Part shown: piece after piece, positions 17,516 to 27,300 of the stretch
How the letters are laid out: each line of letters opens with the position of its first letter
How positions within the stretch are numbered: position 1 is the stretch's first letter
DNA from: Pseudomonas sp. IPO3778
Lineage (GTDB): Bacteria; Pseudomonadota; Gammaproteobacteria; Pseudomonadales; Pseudomonadaceae
Assembly: GCF_013386825.1 (NCBI RefSeq)
Contig: NZ_JACARC010000002.1
Coordinates: forward strand, 1-64,000
Direction: 5' to 3'
Length of the DNA: 64,000 nucleotides
Position numbers and translations under genes: made by a program
Notes under the pieces: model-generated
The model's database searches: none
What the model saw: the letters and a program-made list of their open reading frames with translations, nothing else
What the model was told of the DNA's origin: nothing

Positions 17516-18928
17516 TCAGCTCGCGGTGCGCGCCGCCGCCTGGGTCGGCTGCAACTTGAACACGTAGAACAGCACCGTCAGCAAGACCAGGAACACCGGG
17601 CCGACATACAGCGCCACGCGGGTGTCCGGAAAGTACGCCATCAGGCCCACCACCAGCAGCAGGAACGCCAGCGCCAGGTAGGAACTGACCGGGTACAGCC
17701 ACATGCGGTACTTGAGGGCTTTTTGCTCGGTCGGGCTGAGGCTCTTACGGAATTTGAGCTGGGCCAACAGGATCATCAGCCAGGTCCAGATCGCGCCGAA
17801 GGTGGCGATGGAGGTCACCCACACAAAGACCTTTTCCGGGACCATGTAGTTGAGCAGCACACCCAGCAACAGCACGAAGATCGACAGCAACAATGCCTTG
17901 CGTGGCACGCCGTTGCTCGACGTGGTGCCGAACGTGGCCGGGGCCTGGCCGTTCTGCGCCAGGCTGTAGAGCATGCGCCCGGTGCTGAAGATGCCGCCGT
18001 TGCACGACGACAACGCCGCGGTGATCACCACAAAGTTAATGATGCCGGCGGCGGTCTTGATGCCCAGACGCTCAAAGGTCATCACGAACGGGCTGCCCTG
18101 GGTGCCGATTTCGTTCCACGGGTAGATCGACAGAATCACAAACAACGCACCGACGTAGAACAGCAGGATGCGCCAGAACACCGAGCCGATGGCACTCGGG
18201 ATGGTCTTCTGCGGGTTCTTCGCTTCACCGGCGGTCAGGCCGATCATTTCCACACCCAGGTAGGCGAACATCACCATTTGCAGGGACATCAACACGCCCG
18301 TCACGCCGTTGGGCATAAAGCCGCCGTGGGCCCACAGGTTGGAAATCCCCAGCGCCACGCCGTCGTTGCCGAAACCGAACGCGATGATGCCGACGCCACC
18401 GATCACCATGGCAATGATGGTGACGATTTTGATCAGGGCGAACCAGAACTCGAACTCACCGAACGCCTTGACCGCGATCAGGTTGATGGTGCCCATGCTC
18501 ACCAGCGCGCCGAGGGCCCAGATCCAGCGGGGCACATCGGGGAACCACACGCCCATGTACACGGCGACGGCGGTGATTTCAGCGACGCAGGTCACCAGCC
18601 ACAGGAACCAGTAGTTCCAGCCGGTGAGAAAGCCCGCCAGCGGGCCGAGGTAATCCTGGGCGTAGCGGCTGAATGAGCCGGCCACCGGGTTATGCACGGC
18701 CATCTCGCCGAGGGCGCGCATGATCACCAGGATCGCCAGGCCACCGATGATGTAGGACAGCATGATTGCCGGGCCGGCCATTTCAATGGCCTTGGCCGAG
18801 CCCAGGAACAGACCGACACCGATACAGGCGCCGAGGGCCATCAGGCGAATATGCCGTTCGCCAAGTTCGCGTTTCAGCGGACCGCCCTGAGCGGTCTCGC
18901 CTTGGGGCAGGTGATTGCCAGCGGGCAT
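17516..18928 (-). CDS. AAT family amino acid permease
   Basis: A 470-residue inner-membrane amino acid transporter with about 12 hydrophobic segments. Signatures are HIRLMALGACIGVGLFLGSA in TM1, MRALGEMAVHNPVAGSF, and GVEMIGLTAGEAKNPQKTIP after TM6, which place it in the AAT group with ProY, GabP, AroP and HutT. It reads most like the ProY/HutT side, so proline or histidine is a guess. It is monocistronic: a terminator lies downstream and more than 600 bases without a gene upstream. Two adjacent hairpins at 19010-19049 lie in its probable leader. Confidence 0.88.
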   Translation of the reverse strand: MPAGNHLPQGETAQGGPLKRELGERHIRLMALGACIGVGLFLGSAKAIEMAGPAIMLSYIIGGLAILVIMRALGEMAVHNPVAGSFSRYAQDYLGPLAGFLTGWNYWFLWLVTCVAEITAVAVYMGVWFPDVPRWIWALGALVSMGTINLIAVKAFGEFEFWFALIKIVTIIAMVIGGVGIIAFGFGNDGVALGISNLWAHGGFMPNGVTGVLMSLQMVMFAYLGVEMIGLTAGEAKNPQKTIPSAIGSVFWRILLFYVGALFVILSIYPWNEIGTQGSPFVMTFERLGIKTAAGIINFVVITAALSSCNGGIFSTGRMLYSLAQNGQAPATFGTTSSNGVPRKALLLSIFVLLLGVLLNYMVPEKVFVWVTSIATFGAIWTWLMILLAQLKFRKSLSPTEQKALKYRMWLYPVSSYLALAFLLLVVGLMAYFPDTRVALYVGPVFLVLLTVLFYVFKLQPTQAAARTAS

Positions 18929-19009
18929 AGGGATACAACCTCGTCTTGTTATTGGATATGAGCCACCGAGTCCGGCGCGTCATGGCGGGTCTGCCATGGC
19001 ATACCGTTT

Positions 19010-19049
19010 CCGGTTCACCTTTTGGGTAAACCGGTCTGGCCGGGCCAGA
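19010..19049. repeat. two adjacent inverted repeats in the permease leader
   Basis: CCGGTTCACC/GGTAAACCGG (9 of 10 pairs, loop TTTTG) is immediately followed by TCTGGCC/GGCCAGA around a single G. They lie 80-120 bases upstream of the permease start. They could be leader-RNA hairpins or an operator. Confidence 0.55.
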
Positions 19050-19295
19050 TCAGCGGGGGTGCAGTATAAAAAGCTAAACCCAGGGGTTTTCACTCTATAA
19101 ACAGCAAGATTCAGCGGGAACTCGCGGTAAAAGCCGGTTTAGCGGAGGGGCATTACCTGGTTTGTGCAGGAGTCGTCGCCAACAAACGGCGGCGAGTATT
19201 GCACGGTAATGGTGCAGCGTCATGCCCCGACCTTTGGCGGGTTTACCGGTGGGGGGAGGCTCTAGCTCAGTATTTACTGGCTACCGCAGCCCACT

Positions 19296-19462
19296 TTGGC
19301 GAGGGAGCTTGCTGTGGCGAGGGAGCTCGCTCCCGCTGGGCTGCGCAGCAGCCCCAAAACCTGGGCGCACGGTTTTACAGTCAAATCGAGGCGGGTTCTT
19401 TGGGAGTGCTTCGCACTCCAGCGGGAGCAAGCTCCCTCGCCACAACAAGCTCCCTCGCCACA
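19296..19462. repeat. nested REP cluster left of the RAYT gene
   Basis: A central REP palindrome (as at 8514) is flanked by one additional ~18-base unit on each side: TGGCGAGGGAGCTTGC outside on the left and its inverse on the right. The centre is longer and differs from the 8514 copy. Confidence 0.88.
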
Positions 19463-19583
19463 GAAAGCGCCCTCTCCACGGCGGATGCCCAAGCATAGAA
19501 ATATGTACTCAATAGTTCCGGGATCAGGGTCCCTGCCAGGCTGCTAGCGTCAATTCATCTGGAGCAATAAGGAATGCAATGGA

Positions 19584-20042
19584 ATGCCTACACGCCCTCA
19601 ATCCCATCGCCTGAGAACCGGTAGATTCAGCGAGCCTGGCAGGGCCTACCTGGTCACAGCCGTCGTCCACAATCGCCAACCACTCTTTACCAACTTTCAT
19701 CTGGGTCGCCTGCTGGTAACCGAATTCAGGCGCGCCCATGAGCAAAAATGGGGGAGTTCCATAGCCTGGGTCATCATGCCTGACCACTTTCATTGGTTGG
19801 TCCAGCTTGAGCAACGCAGCCTGCCCCAGCTGATGCAAGCGGTTAAATCCCGCAGCACACACACAATCAACCGCGCAAGGAGCGGCACAGGAGCCTTTTG
19901 GCAGAACGGCTATCACGACCGGGGAATCAGGGACGGTGAAGATTTGCGTCATTTGGCCCGATACATCATCGCCAACCCCATCAGAGCGGGACTGGTCGAA
20001 CGCGCCGGCGATTACCCACTGTGGGATGCCTGCTGGCTATGA
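19584..20042 (+). CDS. REP-associated tyrosine transposase (RAYT)
   Basis: A 152-residue member of the Y1/IS200-like RAYT family (TnpA_REP). These are single-copy domesticated transposases that nick and rejoin REP palindromes. The HUH-type metal motif is His68-Phe-His70 in MPDHFHWLVQ. The likely nucleophile is Tyr127 in LARYIIANPIRAGLVERAG. The length is usual. It lies between REP clusters at 19296-19462 and 20060-20282, the arrangement called a REPtron, and REP units of the same type occur elsewhere in the window. The protein looks intact and probably active. The ATG at 19584 gives the family N-terminus with its SHRLRTGRFSEPG motif. Confidence 0.93.
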   Translation: MPTRPQSHRLRTGRFSEPGRAYLVTAVVHNRQPLFTNFHLGRLLVTEFRRAHEQKWGSSIAWVIMPDHFHWLVQLEQRSLPQLMQAVKSRSTHTINRARSGTGAFWQNGYHDRGIRDGEDLRHLARYIIANPIRAGLVERAGDYPLWDACWL

Positions 20043-20059
20043 GCGGGAATAAAAACCAC

Positions 20060-20282
20060 TGTGGCGAGGGGAGCTTGCTGTGGCCAGGGAGCTTGCTGTG
20101 GCGAGGGAGCTTGCTCCCGCTGGGCTGCGCAGCAGCCCCAAAACCCGGGCATGCAGTTTTTCAGTTAGACCGGGCGGGCTCTTTGGGAGTGCTTCGCACT
20201 CCAGCGGGAGCAAGCTCCCTCGCCACGGCAAGCTCCCTGGCCACAGCAAGCTCCTTCACCACAGCAAGCTCCTTCGCCACAA
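20060..20282. repeat. nested REP cluster right of the RAYT gene
   Basis: A central palindrome is flanked by two extra ~18-base units on the left (TGTGGCGAGGGGAGCTTGC and TGTGGCCAGGGAGCTTGC) and three inverted ones on the right. The outermost right units carry CTCCTTCACC and CTCCTTCGCC variants. Together with 19296-19462 it brackets the transposase gene. Confidence 0.88.
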
Positions 20283-20359
20283 ACAACCCCACACTCACAA
20301 ATCCCCCCCACTCTCCCACCACCGTCTAAGCTTCAACCAAGTCCGATCAATCTACGTAA

Positions 20360-23300
20360 ATGGATCAATCGACTATGGGTGCTTTATGGCAAAACGCTTC
20401 GACCAAGGCTGCGGTATCCACCGATAGCCCGGATGAACAGCCGTTGCCACAAAGCCCTCCTCCCCGCCGGCGGCTTTGGTGGCGGCTGTTCTGGCTGGTG
20501 TTGCTGATTGCGCTGATCGCCCTGGGCTTTGCCGCCCTGCGGGAAATGCACACCTCAAGGCTGCAGGCCAAAACCTTCACCGACCTCGCTTCAACCCTCA
20601 CTTACCAAATGCACCCCGGCCCCAGCGATGCGCGGGTTTATCCCGGTGCCGGGCCTTTTGACAAGCGTCTGGGCTACAGCTCGCTGGGCGAGTTCCTGCC
20701 CCGCCTGATCAAACGCGACTATTTGATCCAGGCACAAGCACGCTTCTCACCCGACCTGATGGCCTACGCCCAGCGCGGCCTGTTTGTGCCCTATCCGGAA
20801 AAAATCCAGGCCGGCCTGACCATCACCGATTGCCGCGCCGCACCGCTGTATCAGTTCACGTATCCACAGCAGTTCTACCCCAGCTTCGCGGCGATTCCGC
20901 CGGTGGTGATCAATAGCCTGCTGTTTATCGAAGACCGCGACCTGCTCGACCCCAAACAACCACAGCTCAACCCGGCCGTGGATTGGCCGCGTTTTGCCAA
21001 GGCCGCCTGGTCCCAGGTGGCGAAGCTGTTGCACCTGCCCGGCCAGACCGCAGGCGGCAGTACCCTGGCCACTCAACTGGAGAAATACCGCCACTCGCCC
21101 GACGGCCTGACCTTGTCCGGCGGCGAGAAAATCCGCCAGATGCTTTCCGCCAGCGTGCGGGCGTATCAGGACGGCCCGCAAACCCTCGCGGCCCGCCAAA
21201 ACATCGTGCGCGATTACCTCAACAGCGTGCCCCTGTCGGCGGTACCCGGCCACGGCGAAGTGCACGGCATGGCCGAAGGGTTGCGGGTGTGGTACGGCGC
21301 CGATTTCAACCAGACCAATGCCCTGCTCAGCAGCACGGCCCCCACACAGTTGCCGCAAAAAGGCCTGGCCCTGCGTGAGGTGCTGTCGCTGATGATCGCC
21401 CAGCGCCGCCCTTCTCATTACTTGTCCAAAGGCCACAAGGAACTGGCCGACCTCACCGACAGCCACATCCGCCTGCTCGCGCAAAACAACGTGATTGACC
21501 CGGCGCTGGCCAAGGCCGCCCTCGCCAGCCAGGTCACCTACCGCGACTGGCAGCAACAGCCGACGATCCAGCCGATCGAAACCAACAAAGGCATCAGCGT
21601 CGCCCGCACCCGCCTGGCCGCCCTGCTCAACCAGCCGCTGTACGACCTTGACCGCCTCGACCTCGCCGCCACCAGTACCCTGCAAGCCGACCTGCAAGGC
21701 CAGGCCAGTGCCTACCTCAAGCACCTCGCCGACCCGGCCTTCGCCGCGCAGATCGGCCTGATCGGCCCCACCTTGCTGACGCCCGCCAGCACCGCCCAGG
21801 TGCGCTACAGCTTCAACCTCTACGAGATGACACCCGACGGCGCGCGGGTGCGGGTACAGACCGACAGCACCGACCAGCCTTTCGACATCAACGAAGGCAG
21901 CAAGCTGGAACTGGGCTCCACCGCCAAGCTGCGGGTGATGACCACTTACCTGCAAATCGTCAGCGAGCTGCATGACAAATACGGCGCACTGCCGGCGGCC
22001 GAGCTGCGCAAAGTCAAAGTAGACGACCAGGACCGCATCACTCGCTGGGCCCTCGATTACCTGATGCAGAACAGCGACCGCAACCTGCCGGCCATGCTCA
22101 ACGCGGCCCTCAATCGCCAATATTCGGCCAACACCAGCGAAGGTTTTTTCACCGGTGGCGGCATGCACCACTTTCACAACTTTCGCGTTCAGGACAACGG
22201 CCGCACCCCCACGTTGATCGAAGCCCTGCGCGAGTCCATCAACCTGCCGTTCATTCGCCTGATGCGCGACCTGGTGCGCTACAGCACCTACCAGGGCCCG
22301 AACAACAGTGCCGAGTTGCTCAAGGACGACAACGACCCGCGCCGCCAGGAATACCTGGCCCAGTTCGCCGACCGCGAAGGCACCACCTTCCTGCTGAAAT
22401 TCTGGAAAAAATACCGCAACAAGAACACCCAGGCCCGTCTCGACACCTTCCTCGACAGCATGCACCCAACCGCCATACGCCTGGCCGCCGTGCACCGTTA
22501 CCTGCTGCCGAATGCCAGCCAGGCGAGTTTCAACAGTTTCATCCGCTCCCACCTGAGCAGCGTGAAAAGCACTGAAAAACTCACCGACGAGCGCCTCGAC
22601 AAGCTCTACCAGAACTACGGCCCGGGCGCCTATAACCTGCCGGACCAGGGCTATATCGCCAAGGTTCACCCGCTGGATTTGTGGCTGATGGGTTACCTGC
22701 TGAACAACCCCGACGCCACCTTCACCCAGGCCACCGCCGCCAGTGAACACGAGCGCCAGGAGGTCTACAGCTGGCTGTTCAAAAGCCGCCACAAGAGTGC
22801 CCGGGACAGCCGCATCCGCACCATGCTGGAGATCGAGGCGTTCCTGGATATTCATCAGCGCTGGCAGAAAGTCGGCTACCCCTTCGACCACCTGGTGCCG
22901 TCCCTGGCCACGGCCATCGGCAGCTCCGGTGACCGCCCGGCGGCGCTGGCGGAGCTGGTGGGGATCATCCTCAACGACGGCGTGCGCCAACCCACATTGC
23001 GCATCGACAGCCTGCGCTTTGCCGCCGACACGCCTTATGAAACCCGCCTGGTCAACGACCCCACTCGCGGCAAGCGGGTGATGCCTTCCGAGGTGGCCAC
23101 GGCGTTGCGCGGGGCCCTGTCGCAAGTGGTGGATGCCGGCACCGCGCGCCGCGTGTCGGGCAGCTTCAAACTGGCCGACGGCACCCCGCTGGCCATGGGC
23201 GGCAAGACCGGCACCGGCGACAACCGGATCGAAGCCATCGGTGCCGGCGGGCGGGTACTCAGCTCCAAGGCGATCAACCGCACGGCCACGTTTGTGTTCT

Positions 23301-23485
23301 ATATCGGCGACCACCACTTCGGTGCGCTGACGGCGTTTGTACCGGGTGCCTCGGCCCAGGGGTTCAAGTTCACTTCGGCGTTGCCGGTGCAGGTACTCAA
23401 GGGCATGGCGCCGATTCTTACGCCGTATCTGCAACCGGGAAACAGCACCCTGTGCCAGGCACTTCCCGCTAACGCTGCACGCTGA
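20360..23485 (+). CDS. divergent class A PBP-like protein (GT51 plus transpeptidase)
   Basis: A 1,041-residue inner-membrane-anchored protein: one TM at residues ~36-60, a transglycosylase-51-like region (~180-330) and a transpeptidase-like region (~450-1000). GT51 traces are FIEDRDLL (Glu near 191) and AGGSTLATQLEKY. The segment KIRQMLSASVRAY has Gln where a conserved Glu is usual, and the F-x-x-H-x-G part of motif 1 is missing. The transpeptidase has S-T-A-K in LELGSTAKLRVM (~519) and KTGTG (~949). It is far longer than PBP1a/1b in relation to its motifs, with several insertions. It may modify peptidoglycan in a specialised role. It lies downstream of the REPtron and ahead of the split NEL gene. 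Confidence 0.8.
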   Translation: MDQSTMGALWQNASTKAAVSTDSPDEQPLPQSPPPRRRLWWRLFWLVLLIALIALGFAALREMHTSRLQAKTFTDLASTLTYQMHPGPSDARVYPGAGPFDKRLGYSSLGEFLPRLIKRDYLIQAQARFSPDLMAYAQRGLFVPYPEKIQAGLTITDCRAAPLYQFTYPQQFYPSFAAIPPVVINSLLFIEDRDLLDPKQPQLNPAVDWPRFAKAAWSQVAKLLHLPGQTAGGSTLATQLEKYRHSPDGLTLSGGEKIRQMLSASVRAYQDGPQTLAARQNIVRDYLNSVPLSAVPGHGEVHGMAEGLRVWYGADFNQTNALLSSTAPTQLPQKGLALREVLSLMIAQRRPSHYLSKGHKELADLTDSHIRLLAQNNVIDPALAKAALASQVTYRDWQQQPTIQPIETNKGISVARTRLAALLNQPLYDLDRLDLAATSTLQADLQGQASAYLKHLADPAFAAQIGLIGPTLLTPASTAQVRYSFNLYEMTPDGARVRVQTDSTDQPFDINEGSKLELGSTAKLRVMTTYLQIVSELHDKYGALPAAELRKVKVDDQDRITRWALDYLMQNSDRNLPAMLNAALNRQYSANTSEGFFTGGGMHHFHNFRVQDNGRTPTLIEALRESINLPFIRLMRDLVRYSTYQGPNNSAELLKDDNDPRRQEYLAQFADREGTTFLLKFWKKYRNKNTQARLDTFLDSMHPTAIRLAAVHRYLLPNASQASFNSFIRSHLSSVKSTEKLTDERLDKLYQNYGPGAYNLPDQGYIAKVHPLDLWLMGYLLNNPDATFTQATAASEHERQEVYSWLFKSRHKSARDSRIRTMLEIEAFLDIHQRWQKVGYPFDHLVPSLATAIGSSGDRPAALAELVGIILNDGVRQPTLRIDSLRFAADTPYETRLVNDPTRGKRVMPSEVATALRGALSQVVDAGTARRVSGSFKLADGTPLAMGGKTGTGDNRIEAIGAGGRVLSSKAINRTATFVFYIGDHHFGALTAFVPGASAQGFKFTSALPVQVLKGMAPILTPYLQPGNSTLCQALPANAAR

Positions 23486-23624
23486 AACCGGGGGCTAGGT
23501 ATGCGCTTTATAGGCGCATTTTTCCGCTGGTTCAGCGCGGGTTTCCAGCCACTATTCAAACTTATCCAAAGCCCCGGCCCTGAATAGACTGAGTGGCAAC
23601 TCTTGGTTTATTCAGGTTTTCCCG

Positions 23625-24356
23625 ATGCCCGATCCTCTCCCCCCGGCGCCTGCCGATGACTTCAAAGGCGTGCACTACCCACACCTCAGAAACGCGCTGC
23701 CGCTGTGGATAAAAAACACTTCCGCCGAGCGCGTAAAAACACTCAAGGACGCTCCGCGCCAAACCGCCCGCCCTTATCCACAGGCGCCGAATCACCCGCC
23801 ACTCAAGGCCGCCATCGCCGCCCAATGGCAGCACCAGAACCGCCTCGACCAGACATTCCGTGCCCTCAACGACGTGCAGGCCTTTGCCGAACCCTTGCTC
23901 AAAAGCGCCCTGCTCAACTACGGCGAGATTGATGTGCGGTCCACGTTCATCCGCCTGTATGCCAAGGCCGACCTGGCCTGGTGGGTCCGTGACGTCACCG
24001 CGGGCGTGACCAGCCGCACGGTGTCCCTGCTGGACGCGGCCCTGCACAACTTCGCGGCCACCGACCGTTTTGTTGACCACGCCTTTTTGTCAGCCGAAGA
24101 CCCGCGCGGCCAACGGGACACCCTCACCCTGCGTCACCGCAGTACCAACGCCGTGCTGACCGCCGAACAGTTCAAGGACATCTGCCGTGCACTGGACATC
24201 GGCGCGCGCTACCAGGTGCAGCTCAAGGAAGCGCTGGGGTTCAACAGCCACACGGTAGCGCGCACCCTGCGCCATGAAGTGATCGCCAGCCAGAAAACCG
24301 CCCTCACCGTCGCCGCGCACCTGGCCCTGGCCAGGCGCGATACCGGCTCAAGCTGA
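23625..24356 (+). CDS. N-terminal fragment of a split DUF6543/NEL protein
   Basis: A 243-residue ORF equivalent to the N-terminus of large DUF6543 proteins: PDPLPPAPADDFKGVHYPHL, the LRHRSTNAVLT strand and the HTVARTLRHEVIASQKTAL helix. Family members continue beyond the 'HLALARRD' point with several hundred residues of DUF6543 domain. Here the frame runs into TGA two codons after an apparent junction, and the sequence resumes in another frame 6 bases later. This suggests an internal deletion with frameshift. The fragment alone is unlikely to work unless the parts assemble. Confidence 0.65.
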   Translation: MPDPLPPAPADDFKGVHYPHLRNALPLWIKNTSAERVKTLKDAPRQTARPYPQAPNHPPLKAAIAAQWQHQNRLDQTFRALNDVQAFAEPLLKSALLNYGEIDVRSTFIRLYAKADLAWWVRDVTAGVTSRTVSLLDAALHNFAATDRFVDHAFLSAEDPRGQRDTLTLRHRSTNAVLTAEQFKDICRALDIGARYQVQLKEALGFNSHTVARTLRHEVIASQKTALTVAAHLALARRDTGSS

Positions 24357-24361
24357 ACAAG

Positions 24362-27300
24362 GTGCTCAACGACGCCCGGGAGCTGGCCGTGCCCACCGCC
24401 CTGGCCGACCGGCAGGCGCGCTGGGCGTGGTGGGACAACCTGGAAAACATCCTCGCGGACATTCTCAATGCCGCCTTGCTGGTGGCAACACCGTTTGTAC
24501 CGGTGCTGGGGGAACTGATGCTGGCTTACACCGCGTATCAGCTCGCCGATGAGGTGTTTGAAGGCATTGTCGACTGGTCCGAGGGCCAGGGGTTCGAGGC
24601 CACGGAACACCTGCTCGAGGTGCTGGGCAGTGTCGAGCAGTTCGCCTTGTTTGCCGCCGGCGGCGCCCTGGGTGCGTCTGCGCGCGTGAAGCTCTCGGCC
24701 TTTGTCGAGGGCCTGAAACCGGTGGACATGCCCGACGGCACGTCACGCCTGTGGAACCCGGACCTGGCGCCCTATGCACTGAAAAACAGTGCGCTGCCCA
24801 CGAGTGCAAAACCCAATACTCGCGGGCTGCATCAACACCAGGGCAAACAGATTCTGGCGCTTGAGAACCGCCATTACGAAGTGCGGGAAAGCACCGACGA
24901 CGGCACTCACCGCATCCCCCATCCCGAGCGCCCGCAAGCCTATGCGCCGAAGGTATTTTTTAATGAGCAGGGCGCCGTCGTCCACGAGGCGGAACAGCCC
25001 CGCAGCTGGGACAGCACCACGTTGATGCGCCGCCTCGGGCACCGTACCCAGGCCTTCAGCGACCTGGAACTGCAGCAGATACGGCGCATCAGCGCCACCG
25101 ACGAGGACGTGTTGCGCGGCGTGTACGTGTACAACCGGCCCACCCCGCCGCTGCTGGACGCCACCTTCAAACGCTACGAGGCCTGGCACCACGCCAAAGC
25201 AGCAGTCGAGACCCTGCGCAGCGGCGCGCCACTGCCGCCGGACCCGTCATCGGCGTGGTTTGAACAGACCGTCACCGAACTCCCTGGCTGGCCCGGCAAC
25301 ACCGCCTTGCAGGTGTTTACCCGCGCCGACCTGACCGGCGATTCACGCACCTACTCACGGCCCGATGCCGCCACCACCGCCACCTTGAAAATCAGCCTCG
25401 GGGACGTGATGGCCGGCCAGTTGCCGGAAAAGGTTCTGGGCTTCCTCGACGACCGCGCCGTACACACCCTGCTGGGCCGGGACGTGCCTCACACCGAGCG
25501 GATGCAGGCGCTGCGCGACCAGTTGGCCGACTACGTGAGCACACAAACCGGCGACATCGGGCAGTACATCCATCAGATCAAGGAGCAATCCGGCGACCCG
25601 TCCGTGCGCCTGCTGCGCCAGCCATTGCCCGGCCTCGACGCAAGCCTGGCCCACCCCCTCATCCAGACGGCCAACCCTGCCGAGCGCCAAGCCATGGAAA
25701 AAAACCATCTGCCGTTGCGGCTGCTCAACCAGGCCCAGGACCTGAGTTTTGTGGCCGACGCCAACCAGGCCTACGCGGGCTTTTACGCCCCCTGGCCCGT
25801 GACCCCGGGCACCGAACGCCTGGCCCTCAATACCCTGAAACTGCACAGCGACGCCTTCGCCGACCTGCACCTGGAAATTCGCGAACACACCCCGGACGGC
25901 CCATTACGCACTGAAGTTGGCCCGGCGAACGCCTCGCAACGGCGGATCCTGGTGCGCAAAAATCACTCGGGCTATGAAGTGTTCGACCAGGCCCGGCAGC
26001 GTTTGAACGGGCTCGACAACCTGTATGAATCCCTGCTGCATGCGGTACCGGTGCCCGGCCGAACACCCGGCCAGGGCGCCGAACTGAAACGCTGGCTGAT
26101 GGATAAACTTCACACCCTCGCCGAGCGCCGCCAGGTGTTGGCGCAACCGCCGGTGCGCACCACGGCAAGCACCGAGACCAGCCAGTTGCTCCGGGGCCCC
26201 GGCGCCAGCCGGCACGCGCGCGCGCCCCAGCGCACCGAAGCGACCCACGACCGGGAAGCCCTGCAACTGCTGTTTCCCGCGATGGACGAGCCACGCCTCA
26301 ACCGGTTCATCGACGCCATCGGCACCGCCCAGATGCGCACCGTGCTCAACCAATTGACGGCCGAGAGCCACCTGCTGCGCAGGACCCTGGAGACCTGGAA
26401 ACGCACCCCCAGCCGCCACCCCAAGGACAGCCGGGCCTACCGCGCAGACAAAGCCGCCCGGCATTTTGTCGCCGACGCCCTGTACCGCTGCTGGGAAAAC
26501 CGCATGGGCGAACACACCGATGCCTGGGGCCACGTGCAACAGGGCGCCGAACTGGACCTGCGCGGCCTCACCCTGCCCGAGAGGCTGCCCGACCTGCACG
26601 GCGGTTTCGAACACGTGACCCGCCTGGTGATGACCCACAGCGCCTTCTCCGAGGTCCATGCGCCGTTTCTCCAGGCCTTCCCGGCCCTGCGTTCGCTGGA
26701 CCTGAGCCATAACCAATTGGATGAGCTGCCCAATGCCATCGGTGACATGCGCTTTCTGAAACACCTCGACCTCAGCCACAACCTCATTGCACTGGATGCC
26801 GACGATCAGCCGCGCCTGGCCAACCTGCGGCGCATGGAGCACTTGATCCTGGAAGACAACCCGCTGCTGCTCCCGCCGGACATCGCCAAGATGCCCAACC
26901 TGCGCAGCCTGCACCTGAGCCGGACCCGCATCACCACCTGGCCCGCCGGGATCTTTGTGCGCCCCTTGCCCCGGGACTTTGTGCTGGACCTGCGAGGCAA
27001 CCGGATTGAGTGGGTGCCCGACTTCCCGCCGGATACGCCCCAGGCCGACACCGTCGCCCGCACCCGGCTCGACCGCCATGCCCTGCCCAACGAACAGCGC
27101 CTGCGCTTTGAAAGCTACCGCCTTGCCGCCGGGCTGGACCCCAACCGCACCTATGACCCCAAAGGCGACAGCGGCTATTGGCTGGAAGCGATGGACCCGC
27201 AACTGCACGACTATCGCAAGCTGCTGTGGGACAGGCTGGAGCAAGAGCACGGCGCCCAGGGGCTGTTTGAAGTACTCAAATCCCTGGAACTGCACAACCC

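Larger units (their letters stand above)
18929..19583. other. gene-free stretch upstream of the AAT permease
   Basis: About 655 bases without a credible gene. It holds the permease leader with two adjacent inverted repeats (19010-19034 and 19035-19049), a stretch of ordinary-looking spacer around 19060-19295, and a nested REP cluster (19296-19462) next to the transposase gene. Confidence 0.7.

Noticed and set aside
19299..20282. IS200-type insertion sequence with terminal repeats
   Set aside because: No IS ends or target pattern beyond REP clusters; the gene matches domesticated RAYT proteins instead.
20747..23434. 895-residue open frame antisense to the PBP-like gene
   Set aside because: It lies within a GC-rich gene on the other strand, has no ribosome binding site or family match, and is best explained as a shadow of codon bias.
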